9,174 bases of DNA, taken from the NCBI GenBank assembly GCA_030608245.1, contig JAUWEO010000053.1:1-9174 (forward strand), in the 5' to 3' direction. How positions within the stretch are numbered: the first letter of the stretch is position 1; each line of letters begins with the position of its first letter. Shown piece after piece: positions 1-6,445 of this stretch. The translations under genes were made by a program, and so were the position numbers. Source of the stretch: Candidatus Latescibacterota bacterium (GTDB lineage Bacteria > Latescibacterota > MVCY01). Under the pieces are notes generated by a model. That model searched no databases. It was not told the DNA's origin and saw only the letters and a program-made list of their open reading frames with translations.

Positions 1-52
1 AGTGCCGGTGATTGTCGAACGGGCAGGACTGCTGCCGCGACCGAGCGCCTGA
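1..52 (+). CDS. possible C-terminal end of an upstream gene (partial)
   Basis: One frame entering from the left edge stays open for 16 codons and ends at a TGA at 50-52; the residues read VPVIVERAGLLPRPSA. A second frame is also open from position 1 to a TAG at 55-57, so the choice between them rests only on the first looking more protein-like. The fragment is too short to identify. An hdrB gene would be a natural neighbour of hdrC, but nothing in these 16 residues supports or excludes that. It lies 110 bp before hdrC with a possible promoter between, so it need not belong to the same transcript. Confidence 0.25.
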   Translation, partial: VPVIVERAGLLPRPSA

Positions 53-67
53 CGTAGATCCGAAAAA

Positions 68-95
68 TTGAACACTGAAAAACACCGAATAGAAT
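68..95 (+). promoter_or_regulatory. possible sigma-70-type promoter for the hdr-flx operon
   Basis: TTGAAC at 68-73 and TAGAAT at 90-95 are separated by 16 bp in an AT-rich stretch, resembling -35 (4 of 6 consensus bases) and -10 (5 of 6) elements. Transcription would begin near 102, putting the first palindrome at the very 5' end of the message, 60 bp before the hdrC start. This is pattern matching only. AT-rich sequence often yields such matches, and the sigma factor preferences of this organism are unknown. Confidence 0.35.
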
Positions 96-98
96 AGC

Positions 99-131
99 AA
101 CCTCCCGCAGGTTCGGAACCTGCGGGAGGTT
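99..131. repeat. REP-like 33-bp palindrome, copy 1
   Basis: This is a perfect inverted repeat with 15-bp arms around a CGG centre (16-bp arms around one G if the flanking bases are counted). Each arm is itself an inverted repeat, AACCT-5 nt-AGGTT. It is identical to copy 2 (644-676) and differs from copy 3 (1270-1302) by one central base. It lies between the putative promoter and the hdrC ribosome binding site. No run of T follows it, so it is not an ordinary intrinsic terminator. As RNA it would form a very stable hairpin that could protect the 5' end of the transcript. Its presence beside a RAYT gene marks it as that enzyme's likely recognition element. Confidence 0.9.
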
Positions 132-162
132 TGTGGCACAAATCCACCCAGGAGGCGATTAA

Positions 163-645
163 ATGGAGGCTATTGTCCTAAACAAACTTGACCCGAACTT
201 CAAATATGAGATTGCGGCGCAGCCAGGCGGAGAGGGCTTCAAGCTCTGTTTCTCCTGCGGCACCTGCACTGCCACCTGCCCGGTGGCCGAGATAGATGAG
301 GACTACAATCCGCGGCGGATAATCCGCCAGGCGTTGTTGGGAATGCGCCAGCAGGTGCTCTCCTCCCGGTCAATTTGGCTGTGCGCCCAGTGCTTTGCCT
401 GCTCTGTCCGCTGCCCCCAGGGGGTGAACTTCCGGGACATAATAGGGGTGCTGCGGCAAATGGCGGTAAAAGAAGGCTATGCACCTCCAGAAACCGTGAA
501 AGATATAAAACAGATAGATACCCTCTCCCAGAGAATAAGGCACGAGCTAATCCGCTATTACTTTGAGGAAAGAGAGAAATTCGAGCAATTGAAAGGAATG
601 GTAGAAGAAGAACTGGAGATCACACCAGAAGAGGTGGAGAAATAA
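163..645 (+). CDS. hdrC: HdrC-like heterodisulfide reductase iron-sulfur subunit
   Basis: This 160-residue protein is a small two-cluster ferredoxin of the HdrC family, a size usual for the family. The first cluster motif is C29-x2-C32-x2-C35-x3-C39-P and the second is C74-x2-C77-x2-C80-x3-C84-P, spaced as expected for two [4Fe-4S] clusters that wire HdrA to HdrB. The region after residue 87 is helical and charged, ending in an acidic tail. There is no signal peptide or membrane segment, so it acts in the cytoplasm. The start is supported by GGAGG at 151-155, seven bases before the ATG. The TAA stop shares its last two bases with palindrome copy 2. In most Hdr operons hdrC lies next to hdrA and hdrB; here 673 bp holding a transposase separate it from hdrA, and hdrB is not in view. 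It could serve a partner other than HdrB. Confidence 0.93.
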   Translation: MEAIVLNKLDPNFKYEIAAQPGGEGFKLCFSCGTCTATCPVAEIDEDYNPRRIIRQALLGMRQQVLSSRSIWLCAQCFACSVRCPQGVNFRDIIGVLRQMAVKEGYAPPETVKDIKQIDTLSQRIRHELIRYYFEEREKFEQLKGMVEEELEITPEEVEK

Positions 646-676
646 CCTCCCGCAGGTTCGGAACCTGCGGGAGGTT
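644..676. repeat. REP-like 33-bp palindrome, copy 2
   Basis: It is identical over all 33 bases to copy 1. Its first two bases are the last two of the hdrC TAA stop codon, so it abuts the coding region exactly. It forms the left border of the RAYT gene and ends 13 bp before that gene's ATG. Its right end reads GGGAGGTT, a Shine-Dalgarno-like string, but the RAYT gene has its own better placed GGAGGT at 679-684. Confidence 0.92.
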
Positions 677-689
677 CTGGAGGTAGGCA

Positions 690-1268
690 ATGCCATATCG
701 CCGAAACATCTTTTTGCCTGGTGGTTACTATCACATCTACAACCGGGGCACCAATCGTGGGAATATCTTCTTTTCAGAAGAGAATTTTCTCTATTGCTTG
801 ATGCTGCTGAAAAAGTATGCGAAATCCCATCTCGTTACGGTCATTGCTTATTGTTTGATGCCGAATCATTATCACTTGCTGCTGCGGCAGGATGGCCAAG
901 TGAGCCTCTCGAAGTTCGTCAATCTTGTCTTCAACGCATATGTGCAGGCCCTAAACAAGCAACTCAGACGCAAGGGAACTCTTTTCCAGGGGCGTTTTAA
1001 GCATGTGCACGTAGATAGGGATGAGTATGTCCTGCATCTTTGTCGTTATATCCATCTAAATCCTGTGGGAGCTGGCCTCATTTCCAGACCAGAAGAATGG
1101 TCTTTTTCCAATTATCGTGAGTGGATAGGTATGCGGGAAGGCAAATTGAAGGATGCAGAGTTCATCCATTCGTACTTCGCGCAACCTGAAGACTATCAGA
1201 AGTTCGTGATGGAATATAAAGTAGAAAAAAATTTGAGAGAGAAACTTTCTATGTACTTATTGGAATAA
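690..1268 (+). CDS. REP-associated tyrosine transposase (RAYT, Y1_Tnp/IS200-like HUH family)
   Basis: This 192-residue protein is a single-strand DNA endonuclease/transposase of the RAYT group, related to IS200/IS605 TnpA. The N-terminus has the family's Y-H-I-Y-N-R-G strand. The HUH metal-binding motif is H60-Y-H62 in the context MPNHYHLLL. The probable catalytic tyrosine is Y120 in Y-I-H-L-N-P-V, matching the family's conserved motif. G-T-L-F-Q-G-R-F-K and W-S-F-S-N-Y are also family signatures. The frame is intact and has a strong GGAGGT site at 679-684, five bases before the ATG. The gene is bracketed by palindromes at 644-676 and 1270-1302, the arrangement seen for RAYTs with cognate REP elements. 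RAYTs are usually domesticated single-copy genes; this one lies between hdrC and hdrA on the same strand and is probably co-transcribed. A role in Hdr function is unlikely. Confidence 0.93.
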   Translation: MPYRRNIFLPGGYYHIYNRGTNRGNIFFSEENFLYCLMLLKKYAKSHLVTVIAYCLMPNHYHLLLRQDGQVSLSKFVNLVFNAYVQALNKQLRRKGTLFQGRFKHVHVDRDEYVLHLCRYIHLNPVGAGLISRPEEWSFSNYREWIGMREGKLKDAEFIHSYFAQPEDYQKFVMEYKVEKNLREKLSMYLLE

Positions 1269-1269
1269 C

Positions 1270-1302
1270 AACCTCCCGCAGGTTGGGAACCTGCGGGAGG
1301 TT
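1270..1302. repeat. REP-like 33-bp palindrome, copy 3
   Basis: It matches copies 1 and 2 except for C to G at the first of the three central bases (GGG instead of CGG). The 15-bp stem is therefore fully conserved and only the loop differs. It begins two bases after the RAYT stop codon and ends 16 bp before the hdrA ATG. Its GGGAGG (1295-1300) lies about 18 bases before that ATG, too far for a normal ribosome binding site and paired inside the stem. Confidence 0.92.
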
Positions 1303-1318
1303 AGAAGAACACTTACAA

Positions 1319-4300
1319 ATGAGTCAACAAGGCATGAAAAGCAGACACAAAAAGACAGGCGCTGTATTGGTAGTTGGTGGAGGCATAGGCGGCATTCAGG
1401 CCTCGCTGGATCTGGCCGAGTCAGGGTTTAAGGTCTATCTGCTGGAGAAGTCCCCGGCCATTGGGGGGACAATGGCGATGTTGGACAAGACCTTTCCCAC
1501 CAACGACTGCTCGATGTGTATCTTGGCCCCTAAACTGGTGGAGTGCGGACGGCATCTGAACATCGAGATTATCACCTGTGCCGAGCTGCTGGGGATAGAG
1601 GGCGAAGCAGGGAACTTCCAGGTCAAAATTGGGAAACAGCCCCGCTATGTGGATCCCCAGAAATGCACCGGCTGCGGCGAGTGCGCCGAGGTCTGTCCGG
1701 TGAACGTGGCCAGTGAATTCGACCAGGGCTTAGCCGAGAGGAAGGCCATATTCAGACCCTTCCCTCAGGCATTCCCCAATGTGTTCGCTATCGACAAAAA
1801 AGAACGTCCACCTTGCGTTCTTGCCTGCCCGGCAGGAACAAATGTGCAAGGGTATCTGGCCTTAATCGCTGAGAAAAAATATCCGGAGGCCGTGGCCTTG
1901 ATCAGGGAGGACATTCCCTTACCCGGGGTGATCGGCCGGATCTGTCCCCACCCCTGCGAGGCCCAGTGTAAGAGAGGTTTTTGGGATGATTCACTTTCTA
2001 TCTGTGCCTTGAAACGCTTTGCCGCTGACTCGGTTGCAGAGGAACCGCCGCTGCCTGAAATAGAGCCAAAACAGGAGAAAGTTGCCATTGTAGGCTCAGG
2101 GCCGGCGGGACTGTCAGCCGCCTATTACCTCGCCCTTCAGGGCTACCAAATTACCGTCTTCGAGGCCCTGCCCCGGGCCGGCGGAATGCTCTATTTCGGC
2201 ATACCCGAATACAGACTGCCCAAAAAGGTGCTCCAGAAAGAGATCGACTATATTCGCCGCCTTGGCGTGGAGATTAAGACCGACACCCCCGTAGGGAACG
2301 GTCTGGGCATCGAAGATCTCTTTGCCAAAGGTTACCAGGCGGTTTTCGTTGCCACCGGAGCTCACCAAAGCCGGAAGTTGGGGGTGCCCGGTGAAGAATC
2401 CGAGGGCGTAGTTCACGGGGTGGACTTCCTCCGAGAGTTGAACCTGGGTAAGACGGTGCAGCTGGGAAAAAGGGTAGCGGTGATCGGGGGTGGAGATGTA
2501 GCCATAGATGCAGTTAGGTCAGCGCTGAGATTGGGAGCCGAAAAGGTGCTCATCCTCTACCGACGCTCCCGGGAAGAGATGCCCGCCAGCGATGAAGAGA
2601 TTGAGGCCGCAGAGGCCGAAGGGGTGGAGATCCAATATCTGGTGGCCCCGGTAGAGGTACTGACCACCGAGGGAAAGGTGAGCGGCATACGCTGCATCCG
2701 GATGAGACTGGGCGAACCGGACTCCTCCGGCAGAAGAAGGCCGGTGCCCATCGAAGGCTCCGAATTCCAGATAGATGTGGACACGGTGATTCCAGCTATC
2801 GGTCAGATGCCCGACCTCTCGTTCCTGAAAGAAAGCGGTGTGGAGATAAGCCGCTGGAGCACCATCGTGGTCGATTCCCTTACCTTTGCCACCAGCCGTC
2901 CGGGCCTGTTTGCCGGTGGGGACAATGTGGCCGGACCAGCCACCGCCGTAGAGGCCATCGCCGCCGGAAAAGAGGTTGCCATATCCATCGACAGATATCT
3001 TGGGGGCAAAGACCTCAAACAGGGCAGACAGAAAAGAACACCATCGCCGCTTGATCTCTCCGATCTTCCCCAGGATGAACCCAAGAAACCCCGAGTGAAA
3101 ATGCCTGCCATATCTTTGGAGGAGAGGAGAACGAGCTTCAAAGAGGTGGACCTGGGCTTACCGGAAGAGGCCGCAGTAGCCGAGGCTCAGCGATGTCTCT
3201 CTTGCGGCATCTGCTCAGAGTGCCTCCAGTGTGTCGAGGTCTGTAAGGCAGAGGCTATCCTCCACGATATGGCCCCGGAAGAGTTAGAACTGGAAGTGGG
3301 TTCTATTCTTTTGGCCCCTGGATTTGACGAATATGACCCTTTACCTGATGGGAAATATGGCTACGGTAAGTTCCCCAATGTGGTGACCAGTATCCAGTTT
3401 GAGCGTATCCTCAGCGCCTCGGGACCTTATCAGGGACATGTCCAGAGGCCCTCGGACGGAATCGCTCCCTCAAAGATCGCCTTTATCCAGTGCGTCGGCT
3501 CCCGTGACAGCTCCTGTGGGAACGAATACTGCTCTTCAGTTTGCTGTATGTACGCCATAAAGGAGGCGATTGTAGCCAAAGAGCACGCCCGGGATATGGA
3601 ACCTACCATCTTCTTTATGGACCTGCGAGCTTATGGAAAGGACTTCGACAAATACTACCAGCGTGCCCAAGATGAATACGGCATCAGGTTTGTTAGAGCC
3701 AGGGCAGCCGATGTGAAACAGGCAGATGGAGACGGAGATTTGGCCGTGGAATATGAGTCAGAGGAAGGCAAAAGGCGTGCAGAACAGTTCGATATGGTGG
3801 TTCTATCCGTAGGACTTGAGCCTCCTGGTGACTTGAAGTCTCTGGCGGAGAGACTGGGCATCCGGCTGAACCAGTATGGTTTCTGTAAGGCGGATGAATT
3901 CAAGCCGCTGGAGAGCTCCCGTCCGGGCATATTTGTCTGCGGAGCTGCCGGCGGTCCCAAGGACATCCCGGAGACGGTGACCGGGGCCAGCGGCGCAGCC
4001 GCAGAAGTCGCCGCCCTGTTAGAATCCGCCCGGGGAACCCTCACAGTCGAGAAAACCTACCCGCCTGAGATAGACATCAGGGGAGAAAGACCTAGGATAG
4101 GTGTGTTCATCTGTTACTGCGGGATAAATATCGGTGGGGTGGTAAATGTGCCCGAGGTGGTCGAATATGCCCGCAGTCTTCCCTATGTGGTTTGTGCCGA
4201 AGATAATCTCTACACCTGTTCTCAGGATACTCAGGAGGGGATAAAGGAGAAGATAGAGGAACACCGACTGAACCGGGTAATGGTGGCCTCCTGTTCTCCC

Positions 4301-5866
4301 CGGACGCACGAGCCGCTGTTCCAGGAGACAATGAGAGAGGCAGGACTCAACCCCTATCTGTTTGAGATGGCCAACATCAGAGACCAATGCTCGTGGGTGC
4401 ATATGGGGGAACCTGAGGAGGCTACCCAAAAGGCTAAGGATCTGGTGAGAATGGCAATACACAAGGCCATCCTGCTCCAACCTTTAGAAGAGATGCAGCT
4501 GGCGGTGAACAAAAACGCCTTAGTCATAGGTGCTGGGGTAGCAGGGATGACCGCCGCCCTGGCCTTGAGCCGTCAGGGTTTCTTTGTCTTCCTGATCGAA
4601 AGAGAGAATCAGCCTGGCGGAAATTTTAGAAACATAAACTTCAGCTTAAATGGTCAGAACCCGGCCGCATTTCTGAATTTCCTCATCGAGAAAGTGAAAT
4701 CAGATAAGAGGATAAAGCTCTGCACCAACGCCCAGATAGAACAGATGGAGGGGTATGTGGGCAACTTCAAGACCACGGTCACTGTGAGAGGAGAGCAAGG
4801 GAGCAGGGGAGCAGAGGAGCAGGGGAGCAGAGGAGCAGGGGAGCAAGGGAGAGAGGGAGAGGAAAGGCTGCGCACAGCAGAATCTGGAGTTGCGGAATGT
4901 GGGAACCTGGAATTAGAACACGGGGTCATTATCGTGGCCACCGGGGCTGAGGAATATCAGCCGTCTGAGTACCTCTATGGGCAGGATTCGCGGGTATTGA
5001 CTCAACTTCAGTTGGAAGGTCTGCTGGAAGAGAAAAAAGAGGCCGGAGAGATCTCTCGTCTTTCCCCCACAGTGGTGATGATTCAGTGCGTGGGATCAAG
5101 AGATGACCAGAGGCCCTACTGCAGTAGGGTATGCTGCACTCAGGCAGTCAAGAATGCCCTGAGAATAAAAGAGAAAAATCCCCTTACAAACATCTATATT
5201 CTTTACCGGGACATAAGAACCTACGGGTTCAGGGAAGAGTATTACCAGAAGGCAAGGGAACAAGGGGTAATATTCATTCGTTACGACGAGACAGAGAAAC
5301 CGAAAGTGGCGAAAACAGATGGACATCTGGGTGTTTTGGTTAAAGATCCGGTATTAGGGGAACTGCTGCGCATAGATGCAGACCTTCTGGTGCTCAGCCC
5401 GGCTATGGTGTCGCCTGCTGGAAACCAAGACCTGGCACAGATGCTCAAGGTCCCCTTAAACGACGATGGGTTCTTCCTTGAGGCCCATGTAAAGCTTCGT
5501 CCGGTGGACTTCGCCACCGAGGGGATATTTGTATGCGGACTTGCCCACGCCCCTAAATCGGTTGAGGAGACCATCGCCCAGGCCAACGCCGCTGCCTCCA
5601 GGGCAGCTACTATTCTGGCCAAGGACTTCGTTAAGGTGGAGGGCAAGGTGGCCTCGGTGCGGGAGAACAGATGCACCGGCTGCGGGATGTGCGAGGAGAT
5701 CTGCCCGTACAACGCAGTAAAGGTAGACCCCGAGAGGATGGTGGCGGAAGTGAACGAGGCTTTGTGCAAGGGCTGTGGTGCCTGCTCAGCCACCTGCAGG
5801 TCCGGAGCCATAGACATCCGGGGGTTCACCGACAGCCAGATACTGGCAGCGGTGGAGGCGTTCTGA
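1319..5866 (+). CDS. hdrA: HdrA-GltD-HdrA triple-module flavoprotein
   Basis: This 1515-residue cytoplasmic flavoprotein is more than twice the length of a methanogen HdrA. Module 1 opens with an FAD Rossmann motif (G20-x-G22-x2-G25), the HdrA signature TNDCSMCILAPK, and a ferredoxin motif C116-x2-C119-x2-C122-x3-C126-P. After the HdrA segment PFPQAFPNVFAID, HdrA is interrupted at about residues 160-560 by a full GltD/NfnB-like domain. That domain has its N-terminal cysteine-rich part from C166, an FAD motif G259-S-G-P-A-G264, and a second nucleotide-binding motif I389-G-G-G-D-V-A. HdrA then resumes with C626 to C642 and QCVGSRD...YCSSVCCMYAIKEA. Module 2 starts near residue 926 with the HdrA N-terminal cluster domain (C932/C934, C967, C992, C1024), then FAD motif G1071-A-G-V-A-G1076 and a second QCVGSRD. 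It ends in two ferredoxin motifs (C1452-C1462; C1483-C1493, the latter followed by R instead of P). A low-complexity repeat occupies residues 1159-1182. I start at the ATG at 1319; its ribosome binding site is weak, and the ATG at 1334 is an alternative. The fusion suggests bifurcation with an added NADPH site (inference). Confidence 0.93.
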   Translation: MSQQGMKSRHKKTGAVLVVGGGIGGIQASLDLAESGFKVYLLEKSPAIGGTMAMLDKTFPTNDCSMCILAPKLVECGRHLNIEIITCAELLGIEGEAGNFQVKIGKQPRYVDPQKCTGCGECAEVCPVNVASEFDQGLAERKAIFRPFPQAFPNVFAIDKKERPPCVLACPAGTNVQGYLALIAEKKYPEAVALIREDIPLPGVIGRICPHPCEAQCKRGFWDDSLSICALKRFAADSVAEEPPLPEIEPKQEKVAIVGSGPAGLSAAYYLALQGYQITVFEALPRAGGMLYFGIPEYRLPKKVLQKEIDYIRRLGVEIKTDTPVGNGLGIEDLFAKGYQAVFVATGAHQSRKLGVPGEESEGVVHGVDFLRELNLGKTVQLGKRVAVIGGGDVAIDAVRSALRLGAEKVLILYRRSREEMPASDEEIEAAEAEGVEIQYLVAPVEVLTTEGKVSGIRCIRMRLGEPDSSGRRRPVPIEGSEFQIDVDTVIPAIGQMPDLSFLKESGVEISRWSTIVVDSLTFATSRPGLFAGGDNVAGPATAVEAIAAGKEVAISIDRYLGGKDLKQGRQKRTPSPLDLSDLPQDEPKKPRVKMPAISLEERRTSFKEVDLGLPEEAAVAEAQRCLSCGICSECLQCVEVCKAEAILHDMAPEELELEVGSILLAPGFDEYDPLPDGKYGYGKFPNVVTSIQFERILSASGPYQGHVQRPSDGIAPSKIAFIQCVGSRDSSCGNEYCSSVCCMYAIKEAIVAKEHARDMEPTIFFMDLRAYGKDFDKYYQRAQDEYGIRFVRARAADVKQADGDGDLAVEYESEEGKRRAEQFDMVVLSVGLEPPGDLKSLAERLGIRLNQYGFCKADEFKPLESSRPGIFVCGAAGGPKDIPETVTGASGAAAEVAALLESARGTLTVEKTYPPEIDIRGERPRIGVFICYCGINIGGVVNVPEVVEYARSLPYVVCAEDNLYTCSQDTQEGIKEKIEEHRLNRVMVASCSPRTHEPLFQETMREAGLNPYLFEMANIRDQCSWVHMGEPEEATQKAKDLVRMAIHKAILLQPLEEMQLAVNKNALVIGAGVAGMTAALALSRQGFFVFLIERENQPGGNFRNINFSLNGQNPAAFLNFLIEKVKSDKRIKLCTNAQIEQMEGYVGNFKTTVTVRGEQGSRGAEEQGSRGAGEQGREGEERLRTAESGVAECGNLELEHGVIIVATGAEEYQPSEYLYGQDSRVLTQLQLEGLLEEKKEAGEISRLSPTVVMIQCVGSRDDQRPYCSRVCCTQAVKNALRIKEKNPLTNIYILYRDIRTYGFREEYYQKAREQGVIFIRYDETEKPKVAKTDGHLGVLVKDPVLGELLRIDADLLVLSPAMVSPAGNQDLAQMLKVPLNDDGFFLEAHVKLRPVDFATEGIFVCGLAHAPKSVEETIAQANAAASRAATILAKDFVKVEGKVASVRENRCTGCGMCEEICPYNAVKVDPERMVAEVNEALCKGCGACSATCRSGAIDIRGFTDSQILAAVEAF
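4793..4864 (+). repeat. in-frame period-8 tandem repeat inside hdrA
   Basis: The string GAGCA recurs exactly every 8 bases at 4793, 4801, 4809, 4817, 4825, 4833 and 4841. This gives seven units of the form GAGCARRG and then two degenerate units ending at 4864. Three units make 24 bases, so the protein repeats every eight residues: EQGSRGAE, EQGSRGAG, EQGREGEE (residues 1159-1182). A weaker period of 7-8 continues to about 4916 (GAAT/GAGT/GAAC-type words). It sits in a surface loop of the second HdrA module. All units read open in the hdrA frame, but 8 is not a multiple of 3, so any change of one or two units shifts the frame. Confidence 0.9.
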
Positions 5867-5926
5867 AACAGCAAAATCTGTTCATTCGCTACCAGTAAAC
5901 CATAATGAGGAAACCAAAATCAACTT

Positions 5927-6394
5927 ATGGAGAAAAAGAAGCCCAACAACGGTGGAGACCAACCCCAGAACCGACAGTGGCAGCCCAAGATAGTTGCTTT
6001 CCTCTGCCACTGGTGTAGCTATGCCGGGGCTGATCTGGCCGGAATAAGCAGAATTCAGTATCCGCCCAATATCCGGGTGATAAGGGTTCCCTGTTCCAGC
6101 CGGGTGAACCCGCTGCATATCATAAAGGCCCTGCAACACGGCGCCGATGGAGTGTTGGTATCCGGCTGCCATCCCGGCGACTGCCACTACGGCAGCGGAA
6201 ACTATCTGGCCCGGCGTAAGTTCGCCCTGCTGAAAAGATTCTTAGAATTCATTGGGATAGAACCAGGGAGGGTGCAGTTTTCCTGGGTCTCGGCAGCAGA
6301 AGGCCAGAAGTTCGCCTCGGTGATTGAGGAAGTAGTTGAAGATGTGAGGAAGCTCGGCCCTGCCCGGAGATTGGTCAAGAATTCAGTGAAGTGA
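5927..6394 (+). CDS. flxD: MvhD/FlxD-family [2Fe-2S] electron transfer protein
   Basis: This 155-residue protein matches the MvhD/FlpD family (methyl-viologen-reducing hydrogenase delta subunit), which binds a [2Fe-2S] cluster and docks on HdrA to deliver electrons from a hydrogenase, formate dehydrogenase or Flx module. Its conserved cysteines are visible: C27-H-W-C30, then P-C56-S-S-R, then S-G-C81-H-P-G-D-C86-H-Y. The first 20 residues are polar and probably disordered. The gene follows hdrA by 60 bp, and hdrA-flxD adjacency (sometimes fusion) is typical. The ATG at 5927 has only a distant GAGG (5907-5910) upstream; an earlier ATG at 5905 is in another frame. I call it FlxD rather than MvhD because flxC, flxB and flxA homologues follow and no hydrogenase genes are in the window. 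A hydrogenase beyond the right edge would reopen that choice. Confidence 0.88.
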   Translation: MEKKKPNNGGDQPQNRQWQPKIVAFLCHWCSYAGADLAGISRIQYPPNIRVIRVPCSSRVNPLHIIKALQHGADGVLVSGCHPGDCHYGSGNYLARRKFALLKRFLEFIGIEPGRVQFSWVSAAEGQKFASVIEEVVEDVRKLGPARRLVKNSVK

Positions 6395-6445
6395 GTTTCC
6401 AGGTAACCAGAAAAAAACCAGATAGATCAGCGAAGAAGACTGGCA

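Noticed and set aside
99..131. Intrinsic terminators at the palindromes
   Set aside because: None of the three GC-rich hairpins is followed by a T tract, and all lie before genes of the same operon.
99..1302. CRISPR array
   Set aside because: The three repeats are about 545 and 626 bp apart with genes between them, and they are perfect palindromes. There are no regular short spacers and no cas genes.
1283..1318. Longer hdrA reading frame beginning at a TTG at 1283
   Set aside because: The TTG is in the loop of palindrome copy 3 and the added 12 residues are a translation of the repeat. No HdrA homology begins there; the ATG at 1319 is the sensible start.
1470..1530. Selenocysteine in place of cysteine in the HdrA signature region
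   Set aside because: The motif TNDCSMCILAPK is encoded with ordinary cysteine codons and there is no in-frame TGA.
4654..4941. Antisense frame with SAPLLPCS-like repeats
   Set aside because: The repeat-rich peptide is only the reverse reading of the octamer repeat in hdrA; nothing else supports a gene.
1319..5866. Two or three separate genes joined by frameshift or assembly error
   Set aside because: One frame stays open for 1515 codons with no internal stop, and the module boundaries fall at sensible HdrA and GltD domain edges.
5281..5874. 197-codon open frame on the minus strand (and other long antisense frames at 4019-4480, 3655-4044, 7982-8362)
   Set aside because: They lie wholly inside genes with clear Hdr/Flx homology on the + strand, show no motif of their own, and have the composition of reverse-strand shadows.
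5867..5882. AACAG-6 nt-CTGTT inverted repeat after hdrA as a terminator
   Set aside because: The stem is only five weak base pairs, no T tract follows, and flxD starts 45 bp later in the same direction.
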